Positions 1 through 7,600 of a DNA stretch of 11,983 nt are shown piece after piece. Made by a program: the position numbers and the translations under genes. The notes beneath the pieces are model-generated. The model was not told where the DNA came from. It searched no databases and saw only the letters and a program-made list of their open reading frames with translations. The stretch is from Entophlyctis helioformis (lineage: Eukaryota > Chytridiomycota > Chytridiomycetes > Chytridiales > Chytriomycetaceae): assembly GCA_025526915.1 (NCBI GenBank), contig JAHLKH010000449.1:1-11983 (forward strand), in the 5' to 3' direction. How positions within the stretch are numbered: position 1 is the first letter of the stretch; every line of letters begins with the position of its first letter.

Positions 1-395
1 AGCATCACGATCCATGTCACGGCCATTACCGACATCACGGCAGACAGCGAGATCACAGTGTCGTACATCCATCCACGCAACTGCCAGCCTGACCGCCTGA
101 CTGAGCTGCGAGACAGATACGGCGGTCTCTATTGCTTGTGCGCATCATGCACGGCGCCACCCACCGCATCTCCGCTGCGACCTTCTGCATTGCCTCGCCT
201 AGCTGCCGCATACACGTCAGCCTGCTGGTTCTGCGGGTCGCAGGCATCGCGACTCATGGCGTGTGCGTGGTGCAGGGCGTGCGATACTGCGGCCGCGACT
301 GCCAGCGTGCAGATTGGGTGCATGGCCACAAGTCTGAATGTCCCAAAACTGTCCTGCTGGCTGCAAAGACGTCTGCGATTGTACCGCAGAAGTAG
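1..395 (+). CDS. SET-domain protein with C-terminal MYND zinc finger (3' end, one frame break)
   Basis: Partial gene; its 5' part lies left of the window. Reading from base 1, ITDITADSEITVSYI matches the C-terminal end of a SET methyltransferase domain, including the conserved SY pair. It is followed by YCLCASC, the post-SET cysteine cluster of SMYD-like proteins. After a linker comes a MYND finger. Its first four cysteine codons are at 223, 232, 262 and 271 in frame 1 (C-x2-C-x9-C-x2-C). Its second half, RYCGRDCQRADWVHGHKSEC, is in frame 3 from about 279, with cysteine codons at 288 and 300, and ends at TAG 393-395. The distance 271 to 288 is 17 nt, whereas C-x4-Y-C needs 18, so one base is missing near 278-282. 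Family role: protein lysine methylation, with MYND for protein contacts. In animal SMYDs the MYND finger interrupts the SET domain; here it follows it. The family call is firm; substrate unknown. Confidence 0.82.
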
Positions 396-417
396 GCCTT
401 CATTGACGACTTGTGGC

Positions 418-423
418 AATAAA
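418..423 (+). promoter_or_regulatory. AATAAA polyadenylation signal
   Basis: An exact AATAAA lies 22 nt after the TAG that ends the SET/MYND reading frame. This supports 393-395 as the true end of that gene. Confidence 0.5.
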
Positions 424-861
424 GAAACCAACCGGCCGATTGGAATGTCGACATTGACGCATTGGTGGACGCGGGCTGGTGCCAACAGTGATTGGCATAT
501 CGCCGGTCCAGCTTGGCCAGTCCTTGCCAGATTGGTGCACATGCAAACAGGTTGATGAGCAGCAAGCTTCAAGCCACTGCTGTTGTGTGTCTTGCTGGGA
601 GAGCATCGTGTCTGATCATGTTGCCCCTGTTACCAAGCTTGGCCTGACATAACACACTCTAGTCTCGCCATGCGACTCGGCCTATCCATCAACCATTTGG
701 CATGATACACACCCTCAAGAATGGCATGAACCTCCCTTATCCCCCTACACCCGCATGCATCGTCTTGGCAGTTCAGTGGCAATCACAAGCAAATCGCTGA
801 TTAAACCAACAGTTGGTGTAACTAAGAGTTATAGTGTCACTGCCCAAAAATCGACAAGGAA
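424..861. other. Intergenic stretch without a recognisable gene
   Basis: I see no conserved protein motif on either strand. Open frames here are short or are extensions of the upstream gene's wrong frames. A 30-codon ORF from the ATG at 554 has a hydrophobic look but no further support. The sequence is more AT-rich towards the tRNA gene. It should contain the tRNA 5' flank and, if the SUN gene starts nearby, that gene's promoter. Confidence 0.5.
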
Positions 862-934
862 GCCTCCTTAGCTCAGCTGGGAGAGCGTTAGACTGAAGAT
901 CTAAATGTCCGGTGTTCAATCCACCGAGGGGGCA
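862..934 (+). tRNA. tRNA-Phe(GAA): tRNA-Phe (anticodon GAA)
   Basis: This is a complete 73-nt cloverleaf. The acceptor strand GCCTCCT (862-868) pairs with AGGGGGC (927-933) with one G-U pair; A934 is the discriminator. The D stem is GCTC/GAGC (871-874/883-886). The anticodon stem is TTAGA/TCTAA (888-892/900-904) around loop CTGAAGA, with GAA at 895-897. The T stem is CGGTG/CACCG (910-914/922-926) around loop TTCAATC. No CCA is encoded and there is no intron. Internal A box (about 869-880) and B box (about 911-922) are present. It delivers phenylalanine to UUC/UUU codons. Confidence 0.97.
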
Positions 935-937
935 TCC

Positions 938-942
938 TTTTT
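938..942 (+). terminator. RNA polymerase III terminator of tRNA-Phe
   Basis: A run of five T begins three bases after the tRNA discriminator base. A second run of four T follows at 945-948. This is the usual Pol III stop signal. Confidence 0.8.
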
Positions 943-1047
943 GCTTTTGCCACTCAAGCAAACCCACTCTTCCTCTGACACTCTCTCTGCGTTGTGCTAC
1001 TTTTTTGTACTGCATTGCTATGCTCTGTGCGATCTCTGCCACGCCAG

Positions 1048-1690
1048 CGAAGCTGGTGTTCCCAAGGTCAGGGGCAAGCCGCCTGTTGCTGCTCTGTCTC
1101 CAGATATCCGACCTGGCAGCTGCTGGGCCATGGCAGGTACAGTCTGATCCCTCGCAACCTGCACTGATCTGTCTGCACTTGCCACTGACTGCGACGGGCC
1201 ATCTGTGCACAGGATCCCGCGGCATGCTCGGGATCAACTTGGCTGCATCCATCATTCCGACGGACATCACGGTCGAGCATCTGCCCAAAGAGCTGTGGAT
1301 CGGCCGGCAGAAGGAGAGTGCACCGCGGCACATTGAGCTGTGGGCGGTGCTGGATGCATCGCGGTTCAAGACGCAGCTTCTTGAGCGTCTTGACGAGCCT
1401 GCTGTGCGCCAGGCGTCGACAACCACCGAGGCAGCGACCACTGGGCAAGCAGAGGGCAAGCAGAGGCAAGCAGAGCGGCAGCAGAGTGGCAAGCAGCCGG
1501 CCCAGACCGCACCGGCAGGCGTGCTGCTCGGCGAGTACGAGTTTGATCCGCAGCGCGAGTCGCTGCGCGTGTTCCTGTGCAGCGGCTGATGGGCACCAAG
1601 GTGCACGCGGTGGCTGTGCGAGTGCGGTCCAACTGGGGCAATGCGGCGTGGACGTGTCTGTACAGAATCCGCATCCACGGCCGCGAGTGA
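1048..1690 (+). CDS. SUN-domain protein, C-terminal part (5' end not found, one frame break)
   Basis: SUN domains sit in the lumen of the nuclear envelope and bind KASH peptides in LINC complexes. Exon one carries LSPDIRPGSCWAMAG (frame 2). An intron at 1137-1212 joins it to SRGMLGINLAASIIPTDITV and EHLPKELW (frame 0), which is classic SUN core. A Gln/Ala/Ser-rich insert (about 1404-1515) precedes GVLLGEYEFD. The conserved FPVQ motif is broken: frame 0 reads VFLCSG then stop, while frame 2 from 1577 continues VQRLMGTKVHAVAVRV and SNWGNAAWTCLYRIRIHG to TGA 1688-1690. One C appears to be missing at 1574-1576. The N-terminal strand region of the domain is not visible. The start given here is a possible acceptor (CAG at 1045-1047), not a Met. 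The tRNA gene ends only 113 nt upstream, so upstream exons are either beyond it or lost. A canonical donor, GTGAGT at 1687-1692, overlaps the stop, so a further exon cannot be excluded. Confidence 0.8.
1137..1212 (+). other. Spliceosomal intron (76 nt) in the SUN gene
   Basis: Donor GTACAG and acceptor GTGCACAG. Splicing joins codon position 1 to positions 2-3 (phase 1) and restores CWAMAG-SRG, matching the SUN family. A CTGAC motif, a candidate branch site, lies about 20 nt before the acceptor. Confidence 0.88.
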
Positions 1691-1750
1691 GTCTGCGCGA
1701 TGTCTTGCAGCGAGTGCGTGTGTGTGCGAGTGCGAGTGCGGCTGGTTTGT

Positions 1751-1768
1751 TGCTGCTGCTGCTGCTGC
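1751..1768 (+). repeat. (TGC)6 microsatellite
   Basis: Six TGC triplets lie between the SUN stop codon and the AATAAA at 1773. No coding role is evident. Confidence 0.85.
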
Positions 1769-1772
1769 ACAC

Positions 1773-1778
1773 AATAAA
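1773..1778 (+). promoter_or_regulatory. AATAAA polyadenylation signal
   Basis: An exact AATAAA lies about 83 nt downstream of the SUN stop at 1690. It is compatible with the 3' end of that transcript and marks the boundary with the F-box gene. Confidence 0.5.
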
Positions 1779-1800
1779 CACCGTCACGAGCGTCCAAGCA

Positions 1801-1832
1801 CCAGCCAGCCAGCCAGCAAGCCAGCCAAGCAG
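1801..1832 (+). repeat. CCAG-type tetranucleotide repeat
   Basis: Imperfect tandem CCAG units (four exact, then CAAG/CCAG/CCAA variants) lie about 85-115 nt upstream of the F-box start codon. Confidence 0.8.
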
Positions 1833-1851
1833 ATGCGTCGTTTCATGCTTT

Positions 1852-1911
1852 CCAGCAACAGATCCAGCAACAGATCCAGCAGCAGATCCAGCAGCAGATC
1901 CAGCAGCAGCA
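1852..1911 (+). repeat. 12-bp tandem repeat, five units, upstream of the F-box gene
   Basis: Five consecutive 12-mers of the form CCAGCARCAGAT run without gaps. Units 1-2 have CAACAG, units 3-5 have CAGCAG, and the last unit ends in CA instead of AT. The array stops 3 nt before the ATG at 1915, so it is probably 5' leader. It is also open in the F-box frame but has no in-frame ATG. Confidence 0.9.
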
Positions 1912-1914
1912 CGA

Positions 1915-3586
1915 ATGGCATCGCAGCACGACACCACGGCCGGCCTCGGTGTGCCAGAGCCCGTCGCACGCACCATCCTGGCCTTCTGCGCATCCTCGCA
2001 GAGCACGCTCTCGCTGCTGTCGCAGGCCAGCCGCTCGTGGCACGCCCTCGCCCTGCCCGCCTTGTTCGCCGCTCCCCGCTTCGGCGTCCGCTCAGACAAC
2101 GCTGTGCGCTCGCTCAACGCTCTCACGGCAACCCTCGGATCGCCTCGCACAGCGCACACCGCCGCCCTGGTGCGCTCGCTCGACCTGTCTGGCGTCGGCG
2201 AGTCCATGTACTCCGAGGTCGACGAGACGTGGCTGGCAACGGTGCTGGCTGCGTGCACCAGCCTGCACAGCCTGGATCTGCGCGGCGTCGGCTTCCTCAC
2301 AGACGCGTGCGTGCAACTGGCTGCGTCTCGCCTCGGTCTGTCTGCGTCGCCATCGTCGCCCATCGTCGCCATCGCCTCGACCGCCGCCTGCTCGCTGGCA
2401 GGATGCGCCTGGCCATGCCCCCACGCTGCCGCCATACTCGCCGTTCGACGATCGCAAGAACGCTGCTGTGCTGCTTCCCGTGCCGCTGATCCCTTGGCCA
2501 ACGCCGTCACGCGAGCCGCCGCTGCCGGTCTGTCCATCGCCGCGTCTGTCCCGCTTGTCCATCGCCGCCACGCCAAACATCTCGCCCGCAGGCGTCGACA
2601 CGCTGCTGCGGCTTGTCGGCCGCCACCTGGCCGTGCTCGACATGAGCGATCGGCCCACCATGGCCGTCGACTCGTGCCTCGTGTCGCTCGTGTCGCTGAC
2701 GCCTGCCCTCAAGGACCTGCGTCTGGGCGGCACTCCCACACGCGACACAACGCTGCTGCAGGTGCTCCAACTGCGGTGCCTCGAGACGCTCGATCTGTCT
2801 GGCTGCCTCCGCATCACCGACACGTTCGCCATGGCGTTCTCCAACCCGCTCTTCTCGTCGCCGCTGCGATCGCTCGTGCTGCGTGGCTGCCAGACCCTCA
2901 CTGACCAGGTGGCCCCGCTGCTCGCCAAGTCGATGCTGGTCAAGACGCTGCGGCAGCTGGACGTGCGAGGCTGCACGCGGCTCAAGCTCGCGACCATCGA
3001 TGCTTGGGATCTGTTCACCACGTATCTGTGCTGCCATCTGGACACTCTGGCCATGTCGTATGCACCATTCGACCGTCTTGCGCAGCTGTCACTCCTGCCG
3101 CCATCGTCCGCGTCCTCGCCAGGGCCATCACACTCGCACTCGCGCTCGCACTCGCGATCCATGTCGCAATCGGCCTCGTCAGCATCGCCATCGCCAGCGC
3201 CAGCAGCATCACTATCGGCAGCAGCAGCATCACGGCCGGTTTCTCCACCGCCGTACTCGGACATTGACCATGTCGTCCACCAGTGCATCCAGCACATGCG
3301 CAATCTCCGACACCTCACACTCTCCGACATCACCGAGACGTCGCGCAACGAGACCATCGAGAAGCTGTCCGCCCAGCTGCCGCTGCTCGAGACTGTGCGG
3401 CTGGAGCGGCTCACTGGCACGCGCGACTTTATCGTCACGGACATGTATGCGGATGTGGTGCCGTCGGCGGTCGACGATGGGTTTGTGCGGCGGTTCAACA
3501 CGAGCAGGGGCGACTGGGTGCCGCGAGTCCAGATGACGCTGGTTGTGCAGGATGCAGCCGAGGACGGCTCGTGGTCCAAATGGTGA
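1915..3586 (+). CDS. F-box / leucine-rich-repeat protein (one frame break)
   Basis: Likely substrate-recognition subunit of an SCF (Skp1-cullin-F-box) ubiquitin ligase. The ATG at 1915 is the first Met of the frame after the SUN gene. An F-box-like segment (about residues 12-55) contains VPEPVARTILAF and SRSWHALALPALF. Leucine-rich repeats of the FBXL/AMN1 type follow: LVRSLDLSGVGE, LHSLDLRGVGFLTD, LKDLRLGGTPTRDTT, LETLDLSGCLRITD, LRSLVLRGCQTLTD, LRQLDVRGCTRL and LRHLTLSDITETS. A Ser/His/Arg and Pro/Ser-rich insert at about 3100-3250 includes hexamer repeats (3131-3160). The stop is TGA 3584-3586. The frame changes from 1 to 2 between about 2330 and 2560. The likely site is CCC at 2359-2361, where a regular TCGCCATCG pattern has one extra C. 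The total is about 556 residues. An unrecognised intron is a less likely explanation. No intron is otherwise needed. Confidence 0.8.
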
Positions 3587-3965
3587 CGGCGATCTGCACG
3601 GCGACGCTTGTCTGGCATGTGAATGAACGGGATGTATCTGTGCTGCATCTGTGCTGCATCTGCACTGTATCTCCGCGGGTGAGCCACGGCGTCGCCATCC
3701 GGCAGCCATCCAGCAGCCATTCAGCAGCGTGTCTGCGATGCATGTGCGACTGATAAGCAGCATCAAAGGTTCAGCCGCGTCAAGATTGCAAGGCCGTGCC
3801 GGACTGCGCGGGTCTGTCCCGCCAATGCCGCGTCGTGCACCGCTCTGTCTGTCATTGCCGCAGCCGCATCTCCATAAAGAGCGGATGCTGCCAGCGCTCC
3901 ATCTGCTGCACGCACTGCGACACACCACCACCACCACCACACGCTCTACTTGCCATTGCCCTGCC
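3587..3965. other. Intergenic stretch with short repeats
   Basis: I support no gene here. It holds three 11-bp units (ATCTGTGCTGC, twice exact, then a variant) at 3636-3668, CAGCCAT-type repeats near 3703-3730, and a CCA triplet run near 3926-3941 shortly before the next start codon. It probably contains the F-box 3' UTR and the promoter of the membrane-protein gene. Confidence 0.5.
3636..3668 (+). repeat. 11-bp tandem repeat, three units
   Basis: Two exact copies of ATCTGTGCTGC and one diverged copy lie about 50 nt after the F-box stop codon. Confidence 0.75.
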
Positions 3966-4583
3966 ATGTCCGTCCAACAGCCACAGCAGCCGTCGCCAGC
4001 ACCATCGCAGCCCATCGCACAGACTGACAGCACAGAGATCTCTCGCATCCAAGACATCAACCGCCAAGGCGACAGCTTCTTCTGGATCTGGATGGTGGGT
4101 GCATTGCCGCTCTCTCACGCCCATCGCTGCTCTGCTCTTGTGCATGCCGCCGACTCCATCCACTCACGCAGCATGCCGCATTCACAGGGAGTCGCCATTG
4201 GCATCGTGGTGCTCAACATCCTCATCTCCACCGCCGTCTTCCTGGTCGTCCGCCATCGCCGGATCCGGCAAATGCGGCTGGACATCAAGGCAGACAGAGA
4301 CCGTCGTCGCCACCGTCGTCGGCTGCGTCAGCTGCGTCGCAAGCGGCGGTCAGACACGGCAACAGCGCCATTGACAGCGGCATCCTCGGACAGCAGCAGC
4401 AACAGCAGCAGCAGCAGCTCGTCGCAGAGTGATCGAGACTCGAGCGTTGTTGATATCAAAGACGGATCACTGGATGCAGAATGCGAGGCGACTGTGCGGA
4501 TATCAGCAGGCACGCCATTGGGGCAGCACGACCGACAGAAGAGCGACGATGTCGCCGTGCTTGTCGAGCACGACGCTGGATAG
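3966..4583 (+). CDS. Small single-pass membrane protein, unknown function
   Basis: I do not recognise the family. Two exons (3966-4094, 4188-4583) encode about 174 residues. The start ATG at 3966 opens MSVQQPQQPSPAPSQP, a Pro/Gln-rich N-terminus. A single transmembrane helix spans about residues 38-64 (FFWIWM joined to GVAIGIVVLNILIS and TAVFLVV), so the intron sits inside the helix code. A strongly basic stretch follows (about 65-97, RHRRIRQ, RRRHRRRLRQLRRKRR), then an acidic, Ser-rich tail with a poly-Ser run coded at 4391-4420. By the positive-inside rule the basic C-terminal side should face the cytosol and the short N-terminus the lumen or outside; there is no cleavable signal peptide. 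The frame is unbroken. The stop is TAG 4581-4583. Its 3' end is 78 nt from the preferred start of the next gene. Confidence 0.72.
   Translation: MSVQQPQQPSPAPSQPIAQTDSTEISRIQDINRQGDSFFWIWMVGALPLSHAHRCSALVHAADSIHSRSMPHSQGVAIGIVVLNILISTAVFLVVRHRRIRQMRLDIKADRDRRRHRRRLRQLRRKRRSDTATAPLTAASSDSSSNSSSSSSSQSDRDSSVVDIKDGSLDAECEATVRISAGTPLGQHDRQKSDDVAVLVEHDAG
4095..4187 (+). other. Spliceosomal intron (93 nt) in the membrane-protein gene
   Basis: Donor GTGGGT directly follows codon ATG 4092-4094; acceptor is TTCACAG. It is phase 0. Its length is a multiple of three and it has no in-frame stop, so retention would insert 31 residues into the membrane helix. Removal gives a continuous hydrophobic helix, which supports the splice. 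Confidence 0.8.
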
Positions 4584-4661
4584 CACGATCCCGCTCTGTC
4601 ACGACGAATGAATCTGCGTGGATTTCGCATCTTTCCGCCTCAACTGCCAACTGTCAACCAG

Positions 4662-7600
4662 ATGTCGGACGAAGGACAAGCTGGCGGCAGTCGGAGAGAA
4701 GGCCTACGGCCTCGCAGAGGCCAGCCGCAAACAGCACCAGCAGCAAGCTCTGCCCAAGACACCGCAGGTGGCAGTGCGTCTGCTGGACCCTCTCAGCTCC
4801 CCGCCAGTGGCAGTGCGTCTGCAGACCGCCAACAAAACCCTGAGCCGGCATTCTTCGATCCAGCCAATCCCTTCTTTGTCTCGGACGAAACCGCAGCCGC
4901 TACTGCTGCCGCTCCTGCCGCTGCATCGGCTCAGCCCAAGACACCACGACCCACCGGCCAGCGCCAACGCTGGGTGTATTACACATACGGTGGCGAGGAG
5001 CATTCCTTCAAGCTCACTCAACCAACAGTCCGAGCTCTGAAAGCAAAGGTCATCCAACATTATAAGCTCGACAACGACACCCGCCTGGCCGTCCACCTGG
5101 ATGGAGATCCGCTGGCCGACGACGACATTCTCCAGTCTGATGAAAACTGCATTACGCAGTTGGGCTCGCTGCCAAACCTTCTGAAAGTATGTGTGCTGCT
5201 GCTGTGCTGGCTCTGGGTCTGCTTGCTTGCTGACTCTTTGTTGTTGACTTGACAGATATCGCGCACCTGCTGCTTAAAGGTAGCTGGATCATCGAAGCCA
5301 AGAAGCAGGCGATGACAGTGTTTGCACGACAGCGAGCAAAGCGCGAGGCGGCTACCAGCAGCGACGTCGTTCGTCTCTTGGCCGCCATTCGCTCGGAGAC
5401 TGTTGCCCGGCGGATGTTCTCTCTGTCGCGGTTGGCATCATCTATGTCGCGGCATTCAAGCAGTTTGGGCGGCTTGATCCATCCAGCCGCATGTTTGACA
5501 ACCCGGTCATGCTCGTCTCGATTGGGCAGCCACCATCACGCACTGCGGTTCGCAGGGCAAACGACATTGCTGCGGACGAGTCGCAGAATGCTCTGGAGCG
5601 GCTCATCGGGGCCTTGCAGTTGGAGCCCCTCTCCCGGTCAGCATCACCAGCCGCCTGGACGTGCATGCGCGTAGGCATCAAGCAGCAGCATGGCGAAGGG
5701 CTATGCTCGCCCTCAACTCGTTTTGGCACAAGATGGAGGCGGCTCCAGAAGCCGGCTACCACATTATGTACCACACGATCTTCAAGGCGGCCCTCGAGAG
5801 CCTCGATCCGTTGGTTGGCGTCAGTGCCGAGGACCAATTGAGCAACTACAACAAGCAGTTCGACAGGCGGCGTCCCGACATTGCGGCGTGTATCAAGAAC
5901 CCGCCTCGCAGGACGAATGACGATCGCACGGCAACTCAGTTGGCATCCCTTCGCTGTCCGTTCTTTCTTGCCGAGGTGTCTGGATTCCGCGTTACTGGAA
6001 CCGACGACCACAAGGATTTCCAGAAGATTGCATGCGACATGATGATGTGCATGCTTGTCTGGCTTGGTGAGTGGCTGAATGTGCTGCATTGCTTGCGCCG
6101 CATTGCTTGTTGCATACCAGACACACACAATACTCACCATCCATGTCTGTGCAATGGACCATCTTCAGGGTTGTTCCGTGGTGCTTCAGTAGACATGAAA
6201 AACGAGCTGCGCGTCTATGGTGCACTGATTGGAGCGTCGTCCATCGAGTTTATTTGTATGCGGCCAGTCTTTCAGACAGGTGGCCAAGTCGTACTACTGC
6301 TCCATACGAACAAGAGCGACTGGACCATCTCGTTTGACACCCAGGCTCAAGGTCCAGCAGCAGCATCGGCATCAGAATCAGCATCAGCAGCAGCAGCAGC
6401 ATCAGCATCAGCATCAGCAGAGTCAGGTGCCTCAGCCACAGATCCTTCAGAAATCGACGAGCAGGCACTTGCTGCTAGCGCAGCTGTGGACGAGCAGATT
6501 CTGGAAGACATTGCAGGCCAGGACGATCAAGGACAGGCTCCCACCGACAAACGCCTCATGGGTTCGTGCGCGCTGATCTCAGCACTGACGAGGGTCACAC
6601 GCAGTTGCTGGCCATGTGGGGAAGATTTTCGACTTTGCCAATCATCTTCGGAATATTCACGACAACTGTTCAACTGGCTCAGCACCACAACGAACCTCGA
6701 CGAGCCATACAACTATCCAAAAGGTGCACCGTCGCCTGTGCCCTCACGCGATACTCACAAACAGCCGACAGCCAAAAAGAATCAGCCTAAAGCGCCACGA
6801 GAACTCGGATCGGCACGCACGCCAAGCAAGACCAGTGGTGGCGATGCAGGCGGGGCGGGCGGGTCAGGCAGCGCATTGGGCATCATGGGCGAGCTTCTGC
6901 GTTCCTGGAAGCTGTCCAAGGTCGAGCAGTTCTCAGCACCACATGGCATCACCGTCGTGTTTGCCAAGGAACGCGATGGCACGACGTGTGCGTCAAGCAC
7001 AAGCCGCGCGGCTGGAGCAAGGAGATCGAGATGACGCGCATGGTGCAGGGCCACCCGAACATTGTCAAGTTTGTTGCAGCCAAGAGCCTGGCCACGGACG
7101 GCCCTGGCATTGTGCTTGCGGAGGAGCGACTGTTCCATGATCAGGCCATGCTGTGCACTGGCAGCCCAGCGACCTGTCTGCAGCATGTCGTGACGTACGT
7201 CATGCACGGTCTGGCTGCACTTGAACACCTCGCGTCTCTCCATGTTGTGCACTGCGACATCAGCCCGAGCAACATCATGTACTCGCGCCGTCGCCAGGTC
7301 TGGTGCCTCTTCGACTTTGGTTCAGCAACCGAGGTCTCTGCCAGTCGCTCTTCTGTGTGTCGCAGGGAAATCCATGGCACCGACTCGTTCATTGCACCCG
7401 AGGCACTCTCTGGCCGCACCTACTCGATCGCGTCTGATCTGTGGAGCTTTGGTGCGACGGCCGCCAGTGTCACCAAGGATGCCATCAGCGCATCATTTGG
7501 CTGGGGCACGCCTGACGCTGGTGCACGTGTTGTGATTGTTGGCAAGATTCGCACAGAGATCCGTCGCCTGATGCGAGACCAGCCAGGCGATCGTGCAGCG

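Noticed and set aside
270..290. Programmed ribosomal frameshifting as explanation of the breaks
   Set aside because: The break sites in the MYND, SUN, ABCC and Crinkler-like frames share no slippery heptamer or common signal, and they sit in unrelated genes.
554..646. 30-codon ORF with a hydrophobic C-terminus as a small secreted protein or first exon of the SUN gene
   Set aside because: No donor site in a usable position, no family match, and ORFs of this size are expected by chance.
1852..1911. CRISPR-like array
   Set aside because: Units are contiguous 12-mers without spacers, in a eukaryotic leader region.
1318..1915. N-terminal extension of the F-box frame upstream of 1915
   Set aside because: The frame is open but runs antiphase through the SUN domain and through microsatellites, with no in-frame ATG before 1915.
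2335..2400. Intron as explanation of the F-box frame change
   Set aside because: The only reasonable donor/acceptor pair (GT at 2336, CAG at about 2398-2400) is phase 1 and returns to the old frame, so it does not explain the change.
1068..2576. 502-codon minus-strand open frame over the SUN and F-box genes
   Set aside because: Composition is typical of a shadow frame, it crosses the SUN intron, repeats and the F-box start, and the plus strand carries the conserved domains.
2092..3720. 542-codon minus-strand open frame over the F-box gene
   Set aside because: Antisense of the leucine-rich-repeat coding region; Arg/Ser-rich with no domain match.
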